Source of the DNA: Armatimonadota bacterium
Lineage (GTDB): Bacteria > Sysuimicrobiota > Sysuimicrobiia > Sysuimicrobiales > Sysuimicrobiaceae
Direction of reading: 5' to 3'
DNA length: 64,000 nucleotides
Assembly: GCA_031432545.1 (NCBI GenBank)
Contig: JAVKGX010000009.1
Location: 1-64,000 of the forward strand
How positions within the stretch are numbered: position 1 is the first letter of the stretch; each line of letters begins with the position of its first letter. The position numbers were made by a program, and so were the translations under genes. The notes under the pieces are model-generated. The model worked only from the letters and a program-made list of their open reading frames with translations. It searched no databases and was not told the origin of the DNA. Positions 56,870-64,000 of the stretch are shown one piece after another.

Positions 56870-57526
56870 TCATGCGATCCCTCCGGGCTCGGCGCTCGTG
56901 ATCACGATAACGCCGTCGCGGATCTCGTAGGTGAAGTAGTACGGCGGCCGTGGCGCCGGGCCGGAGAGGACCCGTCCCGGTCGGTCGCGGTCCGCGGGGT
57001 CGTAGATTGACAGGTGGCAGGGGCACGCCATCAGCCCGTGGCGCCGCTCCTCCGGCGGGACGTACCCTCCGTAGCCCGCGGTGACCTCCCGCCAGTTGGG
57101 CACGTAGTTGAAGATGCAGCCCAGGTGCGGACAGATCCGGGAGAAGATGACGATGTCGGTGGGTTCTTCGCCCTGCTTGAACCCGGGGAAGCTGACCTTC
57201 CACGGCAGCCTGATGGCCACGCCGGGGATCGTCGCCACGCGCGCCTGCTCGGGCGTGTACTGCGCGTAGCGCTGCGTGTACACGAAGATTCGCGACGACC
57301 ACGGTTCGGCGAGCTCCTCCACGCGTCCCAACGCCAGCTGCTCCCCCTGCGGGAGATCCATCTCCGCGAGACTGCGCAGCCGACCTTCCGGCAGCCCCAG
57401 CCCGGGGTCGAGGTTCGGCTTGAGATAGCGCAGTAACGGCGCCGCGAATGCCGCCAGCGCACCGAGCACGGGGATCGCGCTTAGCGCGCGCAGGAACGTG
57501 CGGCGGTTCACTCCCCTCTCGGCCAT
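56870..57526 (-). CDS. Rieske [2Fe-2S] protein
   Basis: 218 residues. Twin-arginine signal NRRTFLRAL followed by a membrane helix. Cluster ligands CPHLGC (132-137) and CPCH (168-171). An extra about 30-residue loop between the two. Quinol-oxidising subunit partnered with the cytochrome b next door. Export probably uses the Tat system. Confidence 0.95.
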   Translation of the reverse strand: MAERGVNRRTFLRALSAIPVLGALAAFAAPLLRYLKPNLDPGLGLPEGRLRSLAEMDLPQGEQLALGRVEELAEPWSSRIFVYTQRYAQYTPEQARVATIPGVAIRLPWKVSFPGFKQGEEPTDIVIFSRICPHLGCIFNYVPNWREVTAGYGGYVPPEERRHGLMACPCHLSIYDPADRDRPGRVLSGPAPRPPYYFTYEIRDGVIVITSAEPGGIA

Positions 57527-57542
57527 CGTGGCTGCTCCTGGC

Positions 57543-58403
57543 TCACCGCAGGTCTTCGGGAAGCGTGTAGACGAACGTCCACAGATAATCTACCACAGCC
57601 CAGATCTGGTCCGACGTCAGGCGATCTCCGTACGCAGGCATCAGCTCGATGCCACGGCGGTGCACGCCTTCGAACACCCGCTGGTAGAGCTCCGTCGGTT
57701 TGCGGTAGGCCATCCAGTCGCGGTCGGTGAAGATCCCGGGGCCCACGCCGCGACCCCACGTCCAGATCTCCTGGCGGATGCGAGCGGCCTCCGGACCGTT
57801 GCCGTCGCCGGATTCACCGTGGCAGGCGGCACACTGTTGCTGGTAGATGCGCCGACCCTCGGCGAGTTTGTCGCGCGTGGTCATGCGGCTCCACTCCCAG
57901 AACAGGACGTTCCAGATCTCTTGCTCGCTCAGCGGAGGGTCGGCGAGGCTGTCGGCGCCGTAGGCGGGGTGGCGGAAGCCCGGCATCGCGGTGTGCGGCC
58001 GACCGCGGTCGATCACCTCGAACATGGAAAAGGGCGTGTTGAGTCGCATCTGGTCGAGGTTGTCGAAGCGCGCAGGCCGGCTGGGAAGCGGTTCGCCCCT
58101 GGGGTGGATCCGGAAGATGCGCAGCACGTCCCGGTACGGGTCCTTCTCCGGGGCCACCAGCTGCGGCGCCATCGGTCCGTCGCCCCGGCCCTCGGGCCCG
58201 TGGCAGACGGCACAGCGCGCCTCGTAGACCCGCTTGCCTCCGTCGGCGTTGGGCTTTTGGGGAATGAAGTTCATCCGGTGGACGTAGCCGGCCAGCGGTT
58301 CGTAGGCGGGACGGTCGGGCGACCCGATCCGCACGTATGGCTGGCAGCCCACGAGCAACACCGACGTCGCCGCGATCAGCGCGGCGCCGGCAACTGGCCG
58401 CAT
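57543..58403 (-). CDS. Diheme cytochrome c lipoprotein
   Basis: 286 residues from the ATG at 58403. A lipobox VLLVGC, then two class I cytochrome c domains with CAVCH and CAACH, axial Met in AMPGF and LMPAYG. Electron acceptor of the Rieske/cytochrome b complex by position (17 nt before the Rieske gene). Confidence 0.9.
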   Translation of the reverse strand: MRPVAGAALIAATSVLLVGCQPYVRIGSPDRPAYEPLAGYVHRMNFIPQKPNADGGKRVYEARCAVCHGPEGRGDGPMAPQLVAPEKDPYRDVLRIFRIHPRGEPLPSRPARFDNLDQMRLNTPFSMFEVIDRGRPHTAMPGFRHPAYGADSLADPPLSEQEIWNVLFWEWSRMTTRDKLAEGRRIYQQQCAACHGESGDGNGPEAARIRQEIWTWGRGVGPGIFTDRDWMAYRKPTELYQRVFEGVHRRGIELMPAYGDRLTSDQIWAVVDYLWTFVYTLPEDLR

Positions 58404-58483
58404 CCGACCTCCCGGCAATGGTCTCACACCGGCTGTGCTGTGTTTTGACCTGCGTTCGAGCGATTCCTCTTCGACAAACGCAA

Positions 58484-58504
58484 GGAGGGCCCCGCGGGCC
58501 CTCC
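58484..58504 (-). terminator. Terminator of the ccm transcript
   Basis: GGAGGGCCC and GGGCCCTCC form a perfect 9-bp stem with a CGC loop. In the minus direction TTGCGTTTG follows. It lies 73 nt past ccmE and before the cytochrome lipoprotein, separating the two transcripts. Confidence 0.65.
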
Positions 58505-58576
58505 CGTCCGTGAAGGTCCGACGCCCATGGTCGGGCGTCGAGGGCTGACCGTCAAGGGCCGGTCCGCTGCGACCCG

Positions 58577-58954
58577 CTACGTGTCCCGCTCGTACCGGGT
58601 CGGGCACTTCGCCAACAGCACCGTCGCGGCGAACACGCCGTCGCGGCGCAGCTGCCCCTCGACCACGACCTCCGCTTCGTCGGTGAACAGATCGGGCACC
58701 GTGCCCTGGTAGACCACCGGCAGCGCGATGCCTTCGTCACGCAGCGTGAACCGGATGCGCGACCCCTCGCGGCGGATCGATCCTGAGGCCACCGTCCCCG
58801 CGACCCGAGAGGGGACGTCCACGGCCGCCTCTCCCCTCTCGAGCAACTCCCCGACGGTGACATAGTACACGGCCGCCGAACGCACCCCGCCGTAGATCAG
58901 GTACGCGAGCGCGGCGACGATCACGGTCACCAGGACGGCGTAGCGGCGGTTCAT
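58577..58954 (-). CDS. ccmE: Heme chaperone CcmE, CxxxY variant
   Basis: 125 residues. N-terminal helix, OB-fold (VPSRVAGTVASGS, PVVYQGTVPDLF), and at the C-terminus CPTRY (C117-Y121) where most CcmE have HxxxY. This Cys variant is known from Desulfovibrio and archaea (system I*). It covalently holds heme before transfer to apocytochrome c. Confidence 0.93.
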   Translation of the reverse strand: MNRRYAVLVTVIVAALAYLIYGGVRSAAVYYVTVGELLERGEAAVDVPSRVAGTVASGSIRREGSRIRFTLRDEGIALPVVYQGTVPDLFTDEAEVVVEGQLRRDGVFAATVLLAKCPTRYERDT

Positions 58955-58964
58955 CGAACACCCC

Positions 58965-59132
58965 TCAGACCCGCACCGGATCCGCGGGATCCGGTCGGGA
59001 CCCCGAAGCGGCCAGCTGTTCGCGAAGGCTGTGCACCTCGCGCTCCAGGGCGCCCGCCCGCCGCTGCAGCGCGGCCAGGTAGATCGCGAGCCCGACCCAC
59101 ACGACGAGGTATCCGAAGAACAGGTACGTCAC
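58965..59132 (-). CDS. ccmD: CcmD-like small membrane protein
   Basis: 55 residues from a GTG at 59132. One membrane helix (YLFFGYLVVWVGLAIYLA) and a coiled-coil tail, placed between ccmC and ccmE as in other ccm operons. Stabilises CcmC-heme-CcmE. Confidence 0.75.
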   Translation of the reverse strand: MTYLFFGYLVVWVGLAIYLAALQRRAGALEREVHSLREQLAASGSRPDPADPVRV

Positions 59133-59139
59133 GACGCCC

Positions 59140-59808
59140 TCACGTCGCCAGCTCCGCCCGCATGCGCGCGACCTCCGCCCGGAGCAAAGCGATGCGCATC
59201 CGAACACCGAGCAGCACGGCGTACAAAAGCGAGAACGCGGCCAAGCAAACCAGCAGCGTGTACAGCATCTCCGGTTCCAGCCCGATGCCCTGACGTGTGA
59301 AGACGACCGGTGAGATCCCGCGCAGCAGCCGCGCGGAGAAGAACACGATCGGCACGTTCAGGAACGCAATGACCCCGAAGGCGGCCGCAAACCGCGCCCT
59401 TCGTTCATCGTCGGCGGCGCTACGCAGCAGCAGGTAGCCCATGTACATCAGCTGCATGATCAGCGTCGCCGTCACCTGCGGATCCCACGTCCACCACACG
59501 CCCCAGGTAGGCCTTGCCCAGATCGATCCGGTGACGATCACCAACCCGTTCATCCACACCCCGACCTCGGCGGACCCCGCGGCCAGTTCGTCCCACCATG
59601 TGCTGCGCGTGCGCAGGTACTGGATCCCGCCGACGAACACTCCGAAGAAAGCGACGAAGGCAACCCACGCCAGCGCGAGGTGGAAGTAGAAAATACGCTG
59701 GACCGGTCCCATGATCCGCTCGGTGGGCGCGTACAGGAAGACCATGTACAGGGAGGCGACCATCGCGACCACCAGCGTCCACCACAGCACGCTGTCGACG
59801 CGCCTCAC
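59140..59808 (-). CDS. ccmC: Heme handling protein CcmC
   Basis: 222 residues, six helices. WWD domain WGVWWTWDPQVT (102-112) and first heme His 43 (YFHLALAW). The second His usually follows in a WWxTLH segment; here the matching piece is RLLRGIS with Ser 166. GTG start overlaps the ccmB stop (GTGA). Confidence 0.93.
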   Translation of the reverse strand: MRRVDSVLWWTLVVAMVASLYMVFLYAPTERIMGPVQRIFYFHLALAWVAFVAFFGVFVGGIQYLRTRSTWWDELAAGSAEVGVWMNGLVIVTGSIWARPTWGVWWTWDPQVTATLIMQLMYMGYLLLRSAADDERRARFAAAFGVIAFLNVPIVFFSARLLRGISPVVFTRQGIGLEPEMLYTLLVCLAAFSLLYAVLLGVRMRIALLRAEVARMRAELAT

Positions 59809-60485
59809 AACCCCTCCTCCACGACACCCTCGAACAGCAGGACGCTTGCAGCCCCGAGGATTATATCAAAGGCGGCGATCAACCTCATTTCGGACACCGA
59901 CGCGGCCAGCGGCAGCCCGGCGAGCACCTTGGATGTCGCGCTGAGACTGGCAACGAGCAACGGCATCGCCAGCGGGAAAAGCAACAACGGCAGCAAGACC
60001 TCCCGCAGCCGCGTGGCGGCGCTCATGGCCGCCAGCAGGGTGCCGACGATCGCCAGCCCCGCGCCGCCCAGCAGCAGCACCGGCGCGAGTCGGCCCAGGT
60101 GGGGCCACAGATCGTAGTCGAACAGGACCGCCAGCAACGGCAGCGCCGCAGCCTGCACCGCGAGGATGGCCAAAAAACCGGTGGCCGCCTTCGAGAGGAG
60201 GATCCAGCCGCGGTCCACCGGAGCGGCGAGCACGCCCGAACCCGCCTCGCGCTCCTGCTCGATGCCGTATGCGCGGCTCAGACCGGCGACGGCGGCGAAG
60301 GCGAGCGTCACCCACAGCACCCCCGGCACCACCGCTGCGACCAGATCGCGGCGGTGGCCGACCGCGAAGCTGAACAGCACCAGGACGATGAGTGTCATCA
60401 GGCCCATCGAGGCCAGCATCTCCCGTGTGCGAAGTTCGATGCGCAGATCCTTGTACAGCAGGACCCAGAACGCCCGCACGCTCAC
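59805..60485 (-). CDS. ccmB: Heme ABC transporter permease CcmB
   Basis: 226 residues, six membrane helices; ERE (EQEREAGSG) and late PLLLFPLAMPLL motifs of CcmB. Partner of CcmA; overlap of 4 nt each side. Confidence 0.93.
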   Translation of the reverse strand: MSVRAFWVLLYKDLRIELRTREMLASMGLMTLIVLVLFSFAVGHRRDLVAAVVPGVLWVTLAFAAVAGLSRAYGIEQEREAGSGVLAAPVDRGWILLSKAATGFLAILAVQAAALPLLAVLFDYDLWPHLGRLAPVLLLGGAGLAIVGTLLAAMSAATRLREVLLPLLLFPLAMPLLVASLSATSKVLAGLPLAASVSEMRLIAAFDIILGAASVLLFEGVVEEGL

Positions 60486-61177
60486 GCCTCCTCTGCTGGC
60501 CCTTCGTCCGTCCGATCCTCCCCGAGCCGGACGAGGCGACCGGCCTCAAGGCGCGCGAACGCCTCGCACACCCCCTCCACCTCATCGGGGCGATGCGTCG
60601 TCAGCACAACCCCGCCGCCGCGCCCCCGGTGCGCGCGCAGCGCAGCCCGCAGCCAGGCGCTGCCCTCCTCGTCCAACCCGGTAAACGGCTCGTCGAGCAG
60701 CAACAGGGTGGGCTGGTGCACCATCGCACGGACCAGCGCCGTGCGCTGCTGCCATCCCCGCGACAGGTCCCGCACCAGGTCGTCCCGCCGCGGGTACAGG
60801 CCGCTTTCGCGCAGCCACCTCCGCACCGCTGCGGCGTCGGCGCCATGGAGGGCCGAGAACACCCGCAGGTTCTCCTCCACGCTGAGCCCGCCGTAGAGGA
60901 ACGGCTCGTGGCCCACCACTCCGATCCGCCGGCGCACCGCCACCCCGTCCTGCCGGGGGTCGATCCCGAACAGGCGCAGCTGGCCGCCGTCCGGTCGCCG
61001 AAGCCCGGCCAGGATGCGCAGCAGCGTGCTCTTGCCCGACCCGTTGCGCCCCGAGATCGCCACGGCCTCGCCCGGACCCACCGCGAGCGTTACGTGCCGC
61101 AACACCCAGCGCCCACCCATTTGCTTGCGCAGACCCACGGTGTCCACCAGCGGCGCACCCGGACGGACCGCACTCAC
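60482..61177 (-). CDS. ccmA: Heme ABC transporter ATPase CcmA
   Basis: 231 residues from a GTG overlapping the BshC-like stop (GTGA). Walker A GRNGSGKS, signature LSRGWQQR, Walker B LLLLDEPFTGLD and an H-loop TTHR. Powers release of holo-CcmE. Confidence 0.93.
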   Translation of the reverse strand: MSAVRPGAPLVDTVGLRKQMGGRWVLRHVTLAVGPGEAVAISGRNGSGKSTLLRILAGLRRPDGGQLRLFGIDPRQDGVAVRRRIGVVGHEPFLYGGLSVEENLRVFSALHGADAAAVRRWLRESGLYPRRDDLVRDLSRGWQQRTALVRAMVHQPTLLLLDEPFTGLDEEGSAWLRAALRAHRGRGGGVVLTTHRPDEVEGVCEAFARLEAGRLVRLGEDRTDEGPAEEA

Positions 61178-62796
61178 GTCTGCGGTACTCCGCAGGCCGC
61201 CCGAACGGCGGCGCGCAACTCCTCGGGATCGAACAAGAAGAACGGGTAGGTCCTCAGCGTCGCGATCTCGTGCTCGGTCTCCTCGACCGCGATGACCTGC
61301 AACTCCTCGTCGATGGCGCGGATCTCGTCTTCGAGGTGCCGGGCGAGCGCCTGGTTGATCGCGCGGATGCGCTGGGTGATCTCGCGCCGCTGGCGGCGCG
61401 TCAGCGAATCCGACTCCAACTGGCGGATGCGCTCCCACTTCTCGGCCACCAGTGCGCTCACCGTCTCGTCCCCGCGGTTGAGGAACCTGTCCGGGTTGTG
61501 CTGCAGGTCCAGCCGCCTGCGCTCCAGCGCCAGCCGATCCGCCCGGGGATTCGCGTGCCGGCCCAGCGGCAGGTGAAAGGTCCCGCTGGCCACGGCGAAC
61601 AGCGGCGGCCGGACGCCGAACAGCTCGGCTATCAACCGGTCCGTCGCACGGTCGTACTGACCGCCGCCGATCCCGTGCACGAACAGATCCGCAAAGCACA
61701 GCCGCACGAACATCGTCAGGGTCAGCGCCCGCGGTCGCAACTCCGTCGCCGCAAGCGCCTCGGGGTCTGTTTCCTTCGCGCTCACCGTCGTAACCACGTG
61801 CCCCTGTGCCCGCACCCTGATCACATCGCCTCTGCGCACCGCGCTGGCCGGCCAGCGCCGTCCGTCGCGAACGACCCAGAACGGAAGCTCGCAGCCTTCG
61901 CCGTCCAGCCGGAGGTTCGGGAACGGCTGGGCGGCGGATCGAATTCCCTCTTGTTCCCTGTGGGCGTCGAGTGCGCGGTTGTGGCATTCTCGGAAGGTCT
62001 CGTGGTGGCGCAGGATCCACATCGCGAAACATCGGAACGCGCGGGTCCGGCTCATCGCCGACACCGGCAGTTCCCCGTAGCGGGGTGAGCGACCGGCCCC
62101 CTCAAACCCGCGGCGCACCAACGCCATGAACTCACCCAGGTGCTCCGCCACCGCCCGGGCGCGCGCCCCCGCAGCGGCTAGCCGATCGACCCGCTCGGTC
62201 AGCGCGTGGTTGCCCAGCGTCTGTACCTCGGCCCGCACGCCGTCGACGAAGCGCGCCCAGTTCGCGGCCGACGGTGGGGGTACGGCTTCGAACGGCACGT
62301 CCGGAGGGCGGCGCACCAGACTGCGGTGCACCACTTCCAGCCGACCGTCCCTGCGGGGCAGGGCGACGCCGATGTCCTCGAAATCGTCGGTGTCCACGAT
62401 CAGGTTCAGGCCCGCCGCCCCTTCTCGGACGCAGGAGTCGACCAGCAGGTTCTTGACCCAGATCCCAGGATGGAAAAACAGCGGCTGGTGTCCGGTGACG
62501 ACCAGGGGGCCCTCGGGGAGCCCGTCCGGGGCCGCTCCCACGCGGGCCAAGAACGCTCCCGCCGCGCCGAGCAGATCCTTACGGGTCTGCCGGCGCAGTT
62601 CGCCGAGCGGAAGGTCCGACAGGTCCATCGATGCGTGGTCCAAGGACGCGGCGTTGCGGGCCGCCAGACCCAGCCATGCGGACCTCGGTGGAACGCAGAG
62701 CACCTCGCCGTGGCGCTCCGGGATGCGGAGGTCGGCCGCGCGAACCTGCGCGCCACCCACCGCGCTCGCAGCCGAAGCTCCCGATCCCTCGTCCAT
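61174..62796 (-). CDS. Distant BshC-like protein
   Basis: 540 residues from an ATG that overlaps the deacetylase stop (TGATG). VVTGHQPLFFHPGIWVKN and a following VDTDDFEDIG segment correspond to the GxQxG...K and acidic segment of BshC (bacillithiol cysteine ligase); GGGQYDRATDRL and a C-terminal coiled-coil with KWERIRQLE also match. Similarity is weak, but the neighbour is a BshB-type deacetylase. It may be a divergent BshC or a related ligase. Confidence 0.65.
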   Translation of the reverse strand: MDEGSGASAASAVGGAQVRAADLRIPERHGEVLCVPPRSAWLGLAARNAASLDHASMDLSDLPLGELRRQTRKDLLGAAGAFLARVGAAPDGLPEGPLVVTGHQPLFFHPGIWVKNLLVDSCVREGAAGLNLIVDTDDFEDIGVALPRRDGRLEVVHRSLVRRPPDVPFEAVPPPSAANWARFVDGVRAEVQTLGNHALTERVDRLAAAGARARAVAEHLGEFMALVRRGFEGAGRSPRYGELPVSAMSRTRAFRCFAMWILRHHETFRECHNRALDAHREQEGIRSAAQPFPNLRLDGEGCELPFWVVRDGRRWPASAVRRGDVIRVRAQGHVVTTVSAKETDPEALAATELRPRALTLTMFVRLCFADLFVHGIGGGQYDRATDRLIAELFGVRPPLFAVASGTFHLPLGRHANPRADRLALERRRLDLQHNPDRFLNRGDETVSALVAEKWERIRQLESDSLTRRQRREITQRIRAINQALARHLEDEIRAIDEELQVIAVEETEHEIATLRTYPFFLFDPEELRAAVRAACGVPQT

Positions 62797-63479
62797 CACA
62801 CGAGCCCGTCCAGGGTGCGCAACCCGACTTCCTCCCGGAGCAGGAACGGCTCTGCGTAGCGCACACCGATCAGCGACCCGAAGTAGGCGGCCTGCGTCCG
62901 GATCTGGTCCAGGATCCACAGATTTCCGCGCGCTGCACTGAACTGGCTTTCGTAGGCCGCCACGCTCTGCATCTTCGTTTCGAACGTCTCCGAGACGTCG
63001 AAGAGGAACGATGGTCGGCGGTGCAACCGGTAGTGGGTCGAGAAGAAGTGGATCACGCGGCGCGGATAGTGCACCTCGCCCGGGATGTCGGTGCGGGTGA
63101 GCTTCGCGTAAAAGCGCGCCGCCTCGCCCAGACGGGCGGCCTGGACGTGGTCGGGGTGGGCGTCTTCCCAGTACGGCACGAACAGCAGATCCGGCCGTAC
63201 TCGCCGGATGACCTCCGCCACCACCCTGCGGTTGTCGACCGTGTCCATCAGGTAGCGGTTGGGGAGATCGAGCGTGATGCGCTCCACGCCGAGGATCTCA
63301 GCCGCCCGTCCGGCCTCTCGGGCGCGCGTCTGCGGCGTACCCATCGGCGTGGGTTCGCCGTCGGTGATGTCGCACAGCGTTACCCGCCACCCGCCGCGCA
63401 CCAGGGCGGCCATCGTGCCCCCCATTCCGATCTCGCCGTCGTCGGGGTGCGGAGCGACGACCAGGACCGACCGGCTCAC
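62796..63479 (-). CDS. PIG-L deacetylase, BshB1-like
   Basis: 227 residues from a GTG overlapping the glycosyltransferase stop. APHPDD zinc motif, DITDGEPTPMGTPQTRAREA, HPDH (metal His), and YESQF near the C-terminus, all diagnostic for BshB1 (GlcNAc-malate deacetylase). Bacillithiol synthesis step 2. BshA is not in the window. Confidence 0.88.
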   Translation of the reverse strand: MSRSVLVVAPHPDDGEIGMGGTMAALVRGGWRVTLCDITDGEPTPMGTPQTRAREAGRAAEILGVERITLDLPNRYLMDTVDNRRVVAEVIRRVRPDLLFVPYWEDAHPDHVQAARLGEAARFYAKLTRTDIPGEVHYPRRVIHFFSTHYRLHRRPSFLFDVSETFETKMQSVAAYESQFSAARGNLWILDQIRTQAAYFGSLIGVRYAEPFLLREEVGLRTLDGLV

Positions 63480-64000
63480 TTCACCCGCTCCCCCAGCCAC
63501 CGGTCGGCCTCGCGCCGCAGGACGTCCAGATAGTACGCACGGCGAACGGCGGCATCGTCCAGACCGCCCCAGAAGCGGCGCTGTGGGTTCTTGTAGATCC
63601 GCCCGATGGGGATCTCCCGCACCCGCAACCCGTGGTGCGCCGCCTGCACCCAGACCTGCAGGGGCATTCCGTAGGACGGCTCGTCGAGCTGCATCTTCCG
63701 CAGCGCCTCGATCCGGTAGGCCTTGAAGCCGCAGAAGGCGTCCGTGATGGCGTACCCGGTGAGGATGTTGATCCGGTCGGTGATCTCTCGGTTGATCTGC
63801 AGCCGATCGGGCGGTGTCTCCTGCCCTCGCGACGAACCTGGCAGGTAGCGACTGCCCGACGCGATGTCCACACCGTCCAGCGCGCTCAACAGGTCCGGAA
63901 TGAGGTACGGCTCGTGCTGCTCGTCGCAGTCGATCGTGACGACGACGTCGTAGCCGCGCTCGATCGCGTACCGAAAGCCATCGATCAGCGACGCACCGTA
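63476..64000 (-). CDS. Glycosyltransferase family 2 (N-terminus beyond window)
   Basis: The frame is open to the right edge, about 174 residues visible. GT-A signature DCDEQHEP (the DxD site), SGSRY and a later GFKAYR. Dolichyl-phosphate-mannose-synthase-like. Overlaps the deacetylase by 4 nt. Confidence 0.85.
   Translation of the reverse strand, partial: YGASLIDGFRYAIERGYDVVVTIDCDEQHEPYLIPDLLSALDGVDIASGSRYLPGSSRGQETPPDRLQINREITDRINILTGYAITDAFCGFKAYRIEALRKMQLDEPSYGMPLQVWVQAAHHGLRVREIPIGRIYKNPQRRFWGGLDDAAVRRAYYLDVLRREADRWLGERVK

Overview
The window is a GC-rich bacterial chromosome segment with almost no spare DNA. Many neighbouring genes overlap by ATGA, GTGA or TGATG. Its gene orders are typical of Gram-positive-like Terrabacteria: radC-mreB-mreC-mreD-mrdA-rodA-rng, and alaS-ruvX-DUF1292-mltG-HAD(YqeG). 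It also has a SigB/SigF-like sigma factor and bacillithiol-type genes, combined with type IV pili, system I cytochrome c maturation and a Rieske/cytochrome b/cbb3-like chain. I infer a deep-branching, respiring, GC-rich Terrabacteria lineage (Sysuimicrobiota/CSP1-3, Armatimonadota or deep Firmicutes are candidates). The sequence alone does not fix the phylum. I saw no rRNA, tRNA, CRISPR array or insertion sequence.

Layout. 1-6.4 kb (minus): two GT39-like membrane glycosyltransferases, a type IV pilin, a membrane sulfatase-like hydrolase, a methyltransferase and a small membrane protein. 6.6-8.6 kb: a thiol/persulfide island (two-domain disulfide oxidoreductase, CstR-like repressor, OsmC, DUF2892 protein). 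Two copies of one 21-bp imperfect palindrome lie over its promoters. 8.65-10.85 kb: a quinol nitric oxide reductase gene broken by four single-base frameshifts. 10.9-18.2 kb (plus): a fluoride-responsive locus with two fluoride riboswitches. The first precedes two unrecognised small proteins (ribbon-helix-helix-like N-terminus, helical tail) and an MFS transporter. The second precedes a translationally coupled operon of a CPA antiporter, a UspA protein and two MutS-like ATPases. Arrays of a 13-bp repeat bracket the locus. 18.2-25.8 kb: a second pilin, PilC, PilT, a DnaB-like ATPase and divergent PilB. 25.9-33.9 kb: roadblock proteins, a sigma factor, DUF4388-like proteins, a GlnR/HspR-like regulator, two solute-binding proteins and a lytic transglycosylase. 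34-49.9 kb: housekeeping and cell-shape genes, TatA and an ANTAR/histidine-kinase pair. 49.9-58.4 kb: an unusual electron-transfer cluster. 58.5-64 kb: ccmABCDE, bacillithiol-like genes and a partial GT2.

The two strongest candidates for new biology are the fluoride locus and the electron-transfer cluster. The fluoride locus contains no recognisable CrcB/Fluc or CLC-F channel, yet has two covarying riboswitches driving transporters, MutS-like proteins and an unknown gene pair. The electron-transfer cluster contains a Rieske protein, a cytochrome b that keeps one pair of heme histidines but has Arg and Tyr in place of the other, a second cytochrome b fused to a 2x[4Fe-4S] ferredoxin, an MvhD-type iron-sulfur protein, and a CcoN-like membrane subunit with no histidine where the heme and CuB ligands should be. 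Together they suggest a quinone-linked complex that is not a standard bc1 plus cbb3 oxidase.
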